NCBI RefSeq assembly: GCF_029868325.1 | Contig: NZ_JARWNW010000316.1 | Span: 1 to 38,294, forward strand | From: Nocardia carnea | GTDB lineage: Bacteria > Actinomycetota > Actinomycetes > Mycobacteriales > Mycobacteriaceae | Reading direction: 5' to 3' | DNA: 38,294 nucleotides | Program-made: the position numbers and the translations under genes | Notes under the pieces: model-generated | Databases searched by the model: none | What the model was told of the DNA's origin: nothing | What the model saw: only the letters and a program-made list of their open reading frames with translations | Shown here: positions 31,896 to 38,294 of the stretch, in pieces | How the letters are laid out: each line of letters begins with the position of its first letter | How positions within the stretch are numbered: the first letter of the stretch is position 1

Positions 31896-32573
31896 TCACC
31901 AGCCGCGGCTCTTCCATTCGGCCAGTTGCGGCCGTTCGGCGCCGAGGGTGGTGTCGTCCCCGTGGCCGGGGTAGACGACCGTATCGTCGCCGTAGCGGCC
32001 GAACAGTTTGCTGGTGACATCGTCGAGCAGGCTGGTGAAATCCTCCGGGCGCCAGGTTTTCCCGATACCACCCGGAAAGAGGCAGTCGCCGGTGAACAGG
32101 TGGGTCCGGCCGGATCCGTCGGTCAGGGCCAGCGTGACCGAGCCAGGGGTGTGCCCGACCAGGTGGATGACCTCGAGCGTGAGGTCGCCGACGGTGACGC
32201 TGTCGCCCTCGGCGAGGAGACGCTGCGGGGTGACCGGCAGCGGTTCGGCGTCCAGCGCATGCGCGGCGGTCGGCGCACCGGTTGCTGCTGCGACGGCGGC
32301 GAGTGCCTGCCAGTGGTCGGGATGCTGATGGGTGGTGACGATCAGGCCGACCCCGTCCGGGGCGGTCTGCCGGACCAGTTCGACGATCCGGTCCGCGTCG
32401 TTGGCGGCGTCGATGAGCAGTGTCGCGCCGGTGGCGGCGCACTGCACCAGGTAGGTGTTGTTGTCCATCGGGCCGACCGACATCTTGGTGACCCGGGCGC
32501 CCGCAACCTCCCGGCGCTGGGCGGCGCCACCTGATTCGACATGTCCGGTATAGGTCGTTTCGACGGTGATCAC
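31896..32573 (-). CDS. Metallo-beta-lactamase-fold hydrolase (glyoxalase II-like)
   Basis: A 225-residue MBL-fold protein. The metal-binding motif is THQHPDHW (H-x-H-x-D-H, about residues 81-86), further ligands are His in HLVGHTPGS and Asp in FTGDCLFPGG, and the last His is in YPGHGDDT. Its size and motifs fit the glyoxalase II-like subgroup, which hydrolyses thioesters such as those of mycothiol or CoA; the substrate is unknown. The GTG at 32573 is preceded directly by a G-run, so initiation is not clear. It converges with the cutinase gene and is co-directional with glyS, 118 bases downstream of it. Confidence 0.87.
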   Translation of the reverse strand: MITVETTYTGHVESGGAAQRREVAGARVTKMSVGPMDNNTYLVQCAATGATLLIDAANDADRIVELVRQTAPDGVGLIVTTHQHPDHWQALAAVAAATGAPTAAHALDAEPLPVTPQRLLAEGDSVTVGDLTLEVIHLVGHTPGSVTLALTDGSGRTHLFTGDCLFPGGIGKTWRPEDFTSLLDDVTSKLFGRYGDDTVVYPGHGDDTTLGAERPQLAEWKSRGW

Positions 32574-32620
32574 CCCCCGATGCTAGCGAGGCCCACACCG
32601 CCTGCGCCCCGCACCCGGGT

Positions 32621-32678
32621 CCGCTTCCTGCCGGCCGGCTACCCCGTGGGCATGCCGGAAGAGGCCGGCAGGAAGCGG
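32621..32678 (-). terminator. Hairpin after glyS
   Basis: Perfect 16-base arms (CCGCTTCCTGCCGGCC and complement) enclose 26 bases that themselves contain GGCATGCC. It begins 12 bases after the glyS stop (32691) on the minus strand. Confidence 0.75.
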
Positions 32679-32690
32679 CGGAGCGGCGGG

Positions 32691-34091
32691 TCAGCAGCCG
32701 AGCATGCGCTGCGCGAGGTAGCCCTCGACCTGATCGAGAGCGATCCGCTCCTGGGTCATGGTGTCGCGTTCGCGGACCGTGACCGCCTGGTCGTCCAATG
32801 TGTCGAAATCGACCGTGATGCAGAACGGGGTACCGATTTCGTCCTGCCGGCGGTAGCGGCGGCCGATGGCGCCGGCATCGTCGAATTCGATATTCCAGTT
32901 CCGGCGCAGCCGTGCGGCGAGATCCTTGGCCTTCGGCGTGAGGTCGGCGTTACGCGACAGCGGCAGCACGGCGGCCTTGACCGGGGAGAGCCGGCGGTCC
33001 AGTCGCAGTACCGTGCGCTTGTCCACGCCGCCCTTCGCGTTCGGGGCCTCGTCCTCGGCGTACGCGTCGACCAGGAACGCCATCAGCGAACGGGTCAGAC
33101 CGGCCGCGGGTTCGATCACGTACGGGATGTAGCGTTCCTCGGCGGTCTGGTCGTAGTAGCTGAGGTCGACACCCGAATGCTTGGCGTGCGTGGACAGGTC
33201 GTAATCGGTGCGGTTGGCGATACCTTCCAGCTCGCCCCATTCGCCGCCGGTGAAACCGAAGCGGTACTCGATATCGGTGGTACCGGCCGAGTAGTGCGAC
33301 AGCTTCTCCTTGGGATGCTCGAACAGGCGCAGGTTCTCCGGGTCGATACCGAGGTCGGTGTACCAGGAGAAACGGGTATCGATCCAGTACTTGTGCCATT
33401 CGGCGTCTTCGCCCGGTTTGACGAAGAACTCCATCTCCATCTGCTCGAATTCACGAGTGCGGAAGATGAAGTTGCCGGGGGTGATCTCGTTGCGGAAGCT
33501 CTTGCCGATCTGGGCGATACCGAACGGCGGCTTCTTACGCGCGGTGGTTTCGACGTTCTTGTAGTTGACGAAGATGCCCTGCGCGGTTTCGGGGCGCAGG
33601 TAGTGCAGGCCTTCTTCGTCGTCCACCGGGCCGAGGTAGGTCTTGAGCAGACCCGAGAAGTTACGCGGTTCGGTCCATTTGCCGGGCTGGCCGGTTTCCG
33701 GATCGTTGATATCGGCCAGGCCGTTGGCCGGCGGATGACCGTGTTTGGCCTCGTAGGCCTCGAGCAGATGGTCGGCACGGTAGCGCTTGTGGGTGTGCAG
33801 GGATTCCACGAGCGGGTCGGAGAAGGTTTCCACATGGCCCGAGGCCACCCAGACCTGCCGGGGCAGGATCACCGAGGAATCGAGGCCCACCACGTCTTCG
33901 CGGCCGGTGACCATCGAGCGCCACCACTGCTTCTTGATGTTGTCCTTGAGCTCGACGCCCAGCGGACCGTAGTCCCACGCCGATTTGGTACCGCCGTAGA
34001 TCTCACCACACGGGTACACCAGCCCCCGGCGCTTGGCGAGGTTGGCAACGGTGTCCACCTTCGACTTGGGTGCCACGCGAGAACTCTCCAT
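32691..34091 (-). CDS. glyS: Glycine--tRNA ligase
   Basis: A 466-residue class II synthetase of the single-chain (alpha2, bacterial/eukaryotic-like) type that charges tRNA-Gly. Motif 2 is in FRNEITPGNFIFRTREFEQMEMEFF, the glycine-recognition region in RPETAQGIFVNYKNV, motif 3 in PAAGLTRSLMAFLVDAY, and a C-terminal anticodon-binding domain covers about 360-466 (PVKAAVLPLSRNADLTPKAKDLAARLRR). It is divergent from the smtB-like and zur genes, the same arrangement as glyS (Rv2357c) in M. tuberculosis. It ends in a strong hairpin. Confidence 0.97.
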   Translation of the reverse strand: MESSRVAPKSKVDTVANLAKRRGLVYPCGEIYGGTKSAWDYGPLGVELKDNIKKQWWRSMVTGREDVVGLDSSVILPRQVWVASGHVETFSDPLVESLHTHKRYRADHLLEAYEAKHGHPPANGLADINDPETGQPGKWTEPRNFSGLLKTYLGPVDDEEGLHYLRPETAQGIFVNYKNVETTARKKPPFGIAQIGKSFRNEITPGNFIFRTREFEQMEMEFFVKPGEDAEWHKYWIDTRFSWYTDLGIDPENLRLFEHPKEKLSHYSAGTTDIEYRFGFTGGEWGELEGIANRTDYDLSTHAKHSGVDLSYYDQTAEERYIPYVIEPAAGLTRSLMAFLVDAYAEDEAPNAKGGVDKRTVLRLDRRLSPVKAAVLPLSRNADLTPKAKDLAARLRRNWNIEFDDAGAIGRRYRRQDEIGTPFCITVDFDTLDDQAVTVRERDTMTQERIALDQVEGYLAQRMLGC

Positions 34092-34237
34092 CCACTACGT
34101 AATCGCCAGTAGTAACGCTGCCCGGATCGGGCGCACGTGATCGCGGCTGCCGCGGTTGTTGTCCGGGCGTATGCCGCTGATCGGTTACAGCCTATCCACC
34201 CGCGCCAGGTGATTACGCACCCGCATCGGCGTGGACA

Positions 34238-34265
34238 TTTGACATGCATATCCATGCATATCAAA
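34238..34265. promoter_or_regulatory. 12-4-12 palindrome, SmtB/Zur-type zinc operator
   Basis: Arms TTTGACATGCAT and ATGCATATCAAA (one mismatch) surround ATCC, between divergent glyS and the ArsR-zur pair. The site is 30 bases before the ArsR start. ArsR/SmtB sensors repress themselves through 12-2-12 type palindromes, so this is the likely operator of the smtB-zur operon. Confidence 0.75.
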
Positions 34266-34295
34266 ATGGGACCGGTTTCCAATAAGGAGTGGACC

Positions 34296-34646
34296 ATGAC
34301 AACCGATACCGCCGCCGTCGCCCACAACCCCTACCGCTCCCCCGCACCGGCCCCGATCCCGGCGCGTACGGTGCTGGAGAACGCCGGTGAGCTGCTGCGC
34401 GCGCTCGCGGCCCCCGTTCGCATCGCCATCGTGCTACAACTGCGGGAGTCGCCGCGCTGTGTGCACGAACTGGTGGATGCCCTCGGTGTCACACAACCGC
34501 TGGTCAGCCAGCATTTACGGATTTTGAAATCGGCCGGGGTGGTGCACGGCGAGCGTTCGGGCCGCGAGGTCCTCTACGAACTCGTCGACGACCATTTGGC
34601 GCATATCGTGGTCGACGCAGTAGCGCACGCCGAAGAAGAAGGGTAA
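34296..34646 (+). CDS. ArsR/SmtB-family zinc-sensing repressor
   Basis: A 116-residue winged-helix repressor. The DNA-binding helix pair reads PRCVHELVDALGVTQPLVSQHLRILKSAGVVHGER (about residues 52-86). The last helix has D-x-H-x10-H-x2-E exactly (DDHLAHIVVDAVAHAEE), the alpha5 zinc site of SmtB. It should leave DNA when zinc binds. The ATG at 34296 follows AAGGAG. Zur begins 3 bases after its stop. In M. tuberculosis the same pair (Rv2358-zur) works so that SmtB releases zur when zinc rises; the same circuit is expected here. Confidence 0.92.
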   Translation: MTTDTAAVAHNPYRSPAPAPIPARTVLENAGELLRALAAPVRIAIVLQLRESPRCVHELVDALGVTQPLVSQHLRILKSAGVVHGERSGREVLYELVDDHLAHIVVDAVAHAEEEG

Positions 34647-34649
34647 TTC

Positions 34650-35090
34650 GTGTCCGAGAGCCTGGTCACCACGAAAGGGACCGCCAGAGGGAAAGCAGTC
34701 GGTATCCGCACCACACGGCAACGCAATGCGATCGCCGCACTCCTGGAGGATATCGACAGGTTCCGCTCGGCCCAGGAGTTACACGACGAGCTCCGCCGCC
34801 GCGGTGAGGGTATCGGGCTGACCACCGTCTACCGCACGCTGCAATCGCTCGCCGATGCCGGAATGGTGGATGTGCTGCGCACCGACAACGGGGAGTCGGT
34901 GTACCGGCAGTGCTCCAACGGGCATCATCACCATCTCGTCTGCAGGCACTGCGGGCGGACGGTCGAGGTAGCGGGGCCGACCGTCGAGAAGTGGGCGGCC
35001 GGCACGGCGGCCGATCACGGATTCACCGAGGTCAGCCACACGCTCGAAATCTTCGGCACCTGCCATGCCTGCGCCGAGGTCCGGAGCTGA
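34650..35090 (+). CDS. zur: Zinc uptake regulator of the Fur family
   Basis: A 146-residue Fur-family repressor that shuts off zinc uptake genes when zinc is bound. The helix-turn-helix (IRTTRQRNAIAALLEDIDRFRSAQELHDELRRRGEGIGLTTVYRTLQSLADAG) is at about residues 19-71. Metal sites include CSNGHHHHLVCRHCG and the C-terminal FGTCHAC; the two C-x2-C pairs make the structural zinc site. It starts at GTG 34650, 3 bases after the ArsR gene, so the two share one transcript. Its last 15 bases form the start of a 63-bp tandem duplication that continues beyond the stop codon. Confidence 0.95.
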   Translation: MSESLVTTKGTARGKAVGIRTTRQRNAIAALLEDIDRFRSAQELHDELRRRGEGIGLTTVYRTLQSLADAGMVDVLRTDNGESVYRQCSNGHHHHLVCRHCGRTVEVAGPTVEKWAAGTAADHGFTEVSHTLEIFGTCHACAEVRS

Positions 35091-35201
35091 CCCGACCGCC
35101 GGGTGATACCGCACAGCGCAGCCCGCTCCCCATCGTCCGAGGTCCGGAGCCGACCCGCTCAACGGGGTGATCACGCACAACGCAGCCCGCTACCCGACGA
35201 T
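35076..35201. repeat. 63-bp tandem duplication across the zur stop
   Basis: The stretch starting with GAGGTCCGGAGC at 35076 is repeated from 35139 with about a dozen changes. The first copy contains the TGA of zur; the second has CGA in its place. The second copy runs into the terminator stem, of which the first copy holds a decayed version (AGCCCGCTCCCCATCG). Confidence 0.8.
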
Positions 35202-35214
35202 CGGGTAGCGGGCT
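35184..35214. terminator. Hairpin after zur
   Basis: Perfect 14-base arms (AGCCCGCTACCCGA and complement) around CGA, followed by TGTCTTGT. It lies between the convergent zur and membrane-protein genes and may serve both. Confidence 0.85.
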
Positions 35215-35227
35215 GTCTTGTCGCGGC

Positions 35228-36202
35228 TCAGGCGGGTACCGGCACCGCCGCCGGACCGTCCACCGGTTCGGAACGACGGCTGTCCCGCAGGACTCCGACG
35301 CCGAGCAGCACCAGCGCCAGCACAGCCCAGCCCACCAGCACCAGCAGCGGGCCCTGCGCCCCCGCCCAGTCGAAGAACGCGACCGAGCGGATCAGCGAGG
35401 CCGCGGCGCCCGGGGGCAGCAGCTGGCCGATCGTCCCCCACGGCTGCGGCAGCAGTTCCGGCGCCGAGGTGGCGGCGGAGAACGGGTTGCCGATCAGCAG
35501 CATCACCAGCGCGGCGATACCGATCCCGGCGCGGCCGATCACGGTGCCCAGTCCGGCGACGGTGCCGGCGACGGCGAACGAGACCAGGCCCGCGACCAGC
35601 GACAGCTCCAGATACGGGCCGGGCACGATGGACAGCCAGGTCTGGGTGACCAGCATGCTCAGCAGGCCGCCCGCGATACCGAAGGTGAACACCCCCGCGA
35701 TGCGCCCGGCAGCCGACGGGATCAGCAGGGTGAGCAGTACTCCCCCGGCGATCCCGGCCATCACCAGCGGCAGCGCCATCGCCCCGAACCCGGCGCCGCG
35801 CGGATCGTCGGGATCGCCGGCGACCACATCCTCGACCTGCACGGGCGGTGTTCCGGATATCTGCTGGCCGATCTGGGTCAGCTGCTGGGCCACCGCCGGA
35901 CTGGCACCGGAGGCGACCAGCATCCTGGGCGCACCGTTGCCGGTGACGATCGCGCCGTAGACCTCGCGGTCGCCGATGGCTGCGCGGGCCGCGGCCTCGT
36001 CGGGCACGGTGGTCAGTTCGAAGGCGTCCGGGCTCTGGCCGGCCAGCCGCGCTTCGACCATCTCGGCCTGCGGTCCGGCGACGGCCAGCGGGAGGTCACG
36101 CGGGGCGATATTGGTGGCGGGCCAGGCGAAGGCGATCAACATCAGCGCTTGGAGGAGGGCCGCGCCCAGCCCGATGGCGACGGCGCGCTGGATGACGTTC
36201 AT
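35228..36202 (-). CDS. Membrane protein resembling YhgE/ABC-2-type permeases
   Basis: A 324-residue protein with one N-terminal span (AVAIGLGAALLQALMLIAFAWPATNI), an outside domain of about 110 residues (APRDLPLAVAGPQAEMVEARLAGQSPDAFELTTVPDEAAARAAIGDREVYGAIVTG) and about five C-terminal spans (for example FGAMALPLVMAGIAGGVLLTLLIPSAAG; PLLVLVGWAVLALVLLGVGVL). This is the topology of the YhgE/Pip and DUF3533-type exporters. I chose the ATG at 36202 with GGGAGA 6-7 bases upstream. The TetR gene on the other strand and the operator dyads between them suggest induced efflux of an unknown compound. Confidence 0.75.
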   Translation of the reverse strand: MNVIQRAVAIGLGAALLQALMLIAFAWPATNIAPRDLPLAVAGPQAEMVEARLAGQSPDAFELTTVPDEAAARAAIGDREVYGAIVTGNGAPRMLVASGASPAVAQQLTQIGQQISGTPPVQVEDVVAGDPDDPRGAGFGAMALPLVMAGIAGGVLLTLLIPSAAGRIAGVFTFGIAGGLLSMLVTQTWLSIVPGPYLELSLVAGLVSFAVAGTVAGLGTVIGRAGIGIAALVMLLIGNPFSAATSAPELLPQPWGTIGQLLPPGAAASLIRSVAFFDWAGAQGPLLVLVGWAVLALVLLGVGVLRDSRRSEPVDGPAAVPVPA

Positions 36203-36226
36203 GACGTTCTCCCAGAAATCGAAGGC

Positions 36227-36293
36227 TCGTTCTTTTAACGATGAGCCCACCGTCCCACCGGCCGCCACAACTTGTCAAGAACGAATATTCGTT
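36227..36293. promoter_or_regulatory. Two dyads between membrane-protein and TetR genes
   Basis: AACGAATATTCGTT (36280-36293) is a perfect 14-bp palindrome 12 bases before the TetR ATG. TCGTT-CTTTT-AACGA (36227-36241) lies 25 bases upstream of the membrane-protein ATG. Both share the half-site CGTT/AACG, so one TetR protein could block both promoters. Confidence 0.65.
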
Positions 36294-36305
36294 TTAGTTT
36301 GGGGT

Positions 36306-36944
36306 ATGCCCCGAGTCAGTGACGAACACCTGGAACGCCGCCGGCAGCAGATCCTCGATGCCGCCCGGATCTGTTTCGTACGCAAAGGATTCCACCAGAC
36401 CTCCATGCAGGACGTCTTCAACGAATCGGGACTGTCGGCGGGCGCGGTCTACCGCTACTTCAAGGGCAAAGACGAACTGGTGGTAGCACTCGCATCCACC
36501 GCGGCGGGCGATATCCGCGCCCGGATGGAAGAGGTGATCCGCCGCGACCCGCTGCCGCCTCCGGCAGAACTGGTGGCCCATCTGACCACCTGGATCGACA
36601 CTCAGGCCGGTCCGGAAGGCCGGTTACGACTGGCACCGCAGGCCTGGTCGCTGGCATTGATCGACGATAACGCCGCCGAACCCGTACGCCGGACCATGAC
36701 CGGAATCCGGGCGATGTGGCACACCTACGTCGAGCGGATGCACGAACAGGGCTGGCTGCCCGCCGACGCGGACCTCGACGCCGTCACCGCCGCGCTGTTC
36801 GGCCTCCTGCCGGGCTACGTCCTCCAGCATCTGATCATCGGCGAGGTGGACCGCGACCAGTACATCCGCGGCGTCGCCACCCTCCTGCCCTACGGGCCCC
36901 CGGCCCGACCCGGCAACAACGACACTCAGGGCAGCAAACCCTGA
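36306..36944 (+). CDS. TetR-family repressor (divergent from membrane protein)
   Basis: A 212-residue TetR protein. The helix-turn-helix is EHLERRRQQILDAARICFVRKGFHQTSMQDVFNESGLSAGAVYRYFKGKDELVVALA (about residues 7-63). The C-terminal domain (WIDTQAGPEGRLRLAPQAWSLALIDDNAAEPVRRTM...) is of the TetR_C class common in efflux regulators. I chose the ATG at 36306, since the long frame upstream passes through the divergent gene. Its 3' end overlaps the converging small gene by 19 bases. Confidence 0.88.
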   Translation: MPRVSDEHLERRRQQILDAARICFVRKGFHQTSMQDVFNESGLSAGAVYRYFKGKDELVVALASTAAGDIRARMEEVIRRDPLPPPAELVAHLTTWIDTQAGPEGRLRLAPQAWSLALIDDNAAEPVRRTMTGIRAMWHTYVERMHEQGWLPADADLDAVTAALFGLLPGYVLQHLIIGEVDRDQYIRGVATLLPYGPPARPGNNDTQGSKP

Positions 36945-37351
36945 CGCGCCTCCCCCGCCCCGCTGAGCACCAGCAACAACATGGTGGTCAGCGCTTGATC
37001 GTCCAAGCCCGCCGCCGGGAAGGTGTAGCGCAGGATCACATCCGCGAGCTTCCCGTGCGTGATCAACGCGATCGACCCGAACTGCAGCGCGGCGTTACGC
37101 TCGGCCACCCGCTTGTGGAACTGCGGTTTCAGCGGGCGGTCCCAGGCCAGCACGCAGGTCAGCGACAACACTTCCAGCCCCGGCGTCAGCGTGAACGCAC
37201 TCAGCGAGCACAGCGCACCCTGGAAATCGAAACGCAGCGAACCATCGGTATCGACCCGGACATCGATATCGTGCAGGCCCAGACCGGCACCGGCTCGCGC
37301 CTTCAACTCGATCTCGGGGGCCACGGCACCGGATTCCGGTTCGGACGTCAT
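36926..37351 (-). CDS. Conserved small protein next to uppS
   Basis: A 141-residue soluble protein without a recognised domain. It begins MTSEPESGAVAPEIELKARAGAGLGLHDIDVRVDTDGSLRFDFQG and has alternating strands (LEVLSLTCVLAWDRPLKPQFHKRVAERNAALQFGSIALI) and a helical end, a pattern similar to YbjN or secretion-chaperone folds. The ATG at 37351 overlaps the uppS stop by 4 bases. A protein of the same size (Rv2360c) sits at this place in M. tuberculosis. Its function is not known; the coupling to uppS hints at a shared need rather than a shared pathway. Confidence 0.8.
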   Translation of the reverse strand: MTSEPESGAVAPEIELKARAGAGLGLHDIDVRVDTDGSLRFDFQGALCSLSAFTLTPGLEVLSLTCVLAWDRPLKPQFHKRVAERNAALQFGSIALITHGKLADVILRYTFPAAGLDDQALTTMLLLVLSGAGEARQGLLP

Positions 37352-38157
37352 TTGGTACCACCGAACCGGCGATCCCGCCGCGCGTACTCCATACAGGCCT
37401 CCCACAGATTGCGGCGGTCGAAATCCGGGAACAGGGTGTCCTGATAGACGAATTCCGCATACGCGGACTGCCAGATCAAGAAGTTCGAACTCCGGTACTC
37501 ACCGGAAGGCCGCAGGAACAGATCGACATCGGGCATATCCGGTTCATCCATGTACCGGGCGAGCATCGCCTCGTTCACCTTCTCCGGATCCACCTCACCG
37601 GCCGCGACCCGCCGCGCGATTTCCCGTGCGGCATCGGCGATCTCGGCGCGGCCACCGTAGTTCACGCACATGGTCAGCGTCATCACGGTGTTGTCCTGCG
37701 TGAGCTCCTCGGCGATCTCGAGCTCACGGATCACGCTGCGCCACAACCGCGGTCGCCGCCCCGCCCAGCGCACCCGCACCCCCATCTCGTGCATCTCGTC
37801 GCGCCGGCGCCGGATCACATCCCGGTTGAAGCCCATCAGGAACCGCACCTCATCGGGGCTGCGCCGCCAGTTCTCGGTGGAGAACGCGTACGCCGACAGC
37901 CATTTCACCCCGATCTCGATACACCCCTCGACGGTGTCCATGAGAACGGCCTCGCCCTTCTCGTGACCGGCGGTCCGCGGCAACCCCCGCTCCTGCGCCC
38001 AGCGACCGTTACCGTCCATCACCAGCGCAACATGCCGGGGAACGAGCTCCCGCGGAATATCGGGCGGGGTCGCGCCCGAAGGATGCGGTGCCGGCGGGCG
38101 GACGGTACGAGCACCGGCGGACGCGTCCGAACCGGCAGAGTCACGACGCAGGATCAC
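37348..38157 (-). CDS. uppS: Long-chain polyprenyl (decaprenyl) diphosphate synthase
   Basis: A 269-residue cis-prenyltransferase. Signature regions: HVALVMDGNGRWAQERGLPRTAGHEKG (catalytic Asp and Arg), AYAFSTENWRRSPDEV, and near the C-terminus DLFLRPSGEYRSSNFLIWQSAYAEFVYQDTLFPDF. It extends a prenyl diphosphate with isopentenyl units to the lipid carrier used for peptidoglycan and arabinogalactan. The N-terminal 35 residues form a variable extension. GTG start. Its position after zur matches Rv2361c. In mycobacteria recO lies upstream, here beyond the edge. Confidence 0.96.
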   Translation of the reverse strand: MILRRDSAGSDASAGARTVRPPAPHPSGATPPDIPRELVPRHVALVMDGNGRWAQERGLPRTAGHEKGEAVLMDTVEGCIEIGVKWLSAYAFSTENWRRSPDEVRFLMGFNRDVIRRRRDEMHEMGVRVRWAGRRPRLWRSVIRELEIAEELTQDNTVMTLTMCVNYGGRAEIADAAREIARRVAAGEVDPEKVNEAMLARYMDEPDMPDVDLFLRPSGEYRSSNFLIWQSAYAEFVYQDTLFPDFDRRNLWEACMEYARRDRRFGGTK

Positions 38158-38294
38158 GGTTCAAAGGGTAGCTGTGTTTATTGGCGCCGCCTTCGGCGGC
38201 GCGGGGGTGAAGAACCGACGACGGCAGTTTTTTAAAGAAAACAAAAAAAACGAACAACCCGGCAAAAAAGAGGAATAGAAAAAAAAACCCCAGA
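38158..38294. other. Right edge: hairpin, then A-rich low-quality-looking tail
   Basis: A GCGCCGCC-TTC-GGCGGCGC hairpin lies at 38184-38202. After 38229 the sequence becomes A-rich with many A-runs and no reading frame, quite unlike the rest of the window. It looks like unreliable read ends at a contig border; no recO end is visible. Confidence 0.6.

Noticed and set aside
32541..34112. A 523-codon plus-strand frame opposite glyS
   Set aside because: It is the antisense shadow of glyS; the conserved synthetase motifs are on the minus strand.

Overview
The window is high-GC actinobacterial DNA, most likely from Nocardia or a close relative in the Mycobacteriales. The right third (about 24.7-38.2 kb) keeps gene groups known from mycobacteria: dgt next to dnaG, and glyS divergent from a SmtB-type ArsR gene plus zur, followed by a small conserved gene and uppS (in M. 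tuberculosis glyS-smtB-zur-Rv2360c-uppS). A secreted cutinase and a Ddn-type nitroreductase-fold protein also fit this order.

Layout. 0-4.5 kb: the edge of a TerD-family gene, a sulP anion transporter with a downstream merR gene, and a trkH-trkA potassium uptake pair in which trkH has lost its C-terminal third. 4.6-6.9 kb: a TetR gene divergent from an exported DUF1254 protein around a near-perfect 36-bp palindrome. 7-15.3 kb: a catabolic operon on the minus strand (iclR, hyuA, hyuB, ligB, ligA, an acetamidase/formamidase gene and a C-C bond hydrolase gene). 15.5-24.2 kb: small regulator/target modules: TetR with a Ddn-like protein; TetR, ABC exporter and a carboxymuconolactone-decarboxylase fusion; TetR with DUF4345; a PRC-barrel protein; MarR with a membrane protein. 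24.7 kb: tRNA-Asn. 25-38 kb: the conserved chromosome with dnaG, dgt, ydcF-like, a MerR gene, cutinase, an MBL hydrolase, glyS, smtB-like, zur, a membrane transporter-like protein with its TetR, and uppS.

The most interesting part is the catabolic operon. It joins an ATP-dependent hydantoinase/oxoprolinase pair, a two-subunit class III extradiol dioxygenase, a formamidase-like amidase and a meta-cleavage-type hydrolase, with 4-base overlaps through ligB-ligA-amidase. Together they read as a pathway that opens an aromatic ring and also breaks C-N bonds, so a nitrogen-containing aromatic is a plausible substrate. This is inference from gene content.

Other notable signals are two promoters with the 19-bp spacer typical of MerR activation, paired or overlapping operators beside several TetR/MarR genes, a related terminator-like element found twice 18 kb apart, a 63-bp duplication at the end of zur, and a low-complexity A-rich tail at the right edge that looks like poor sequence rather than genome. 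All calls come from reading the sequence; no database search was run.
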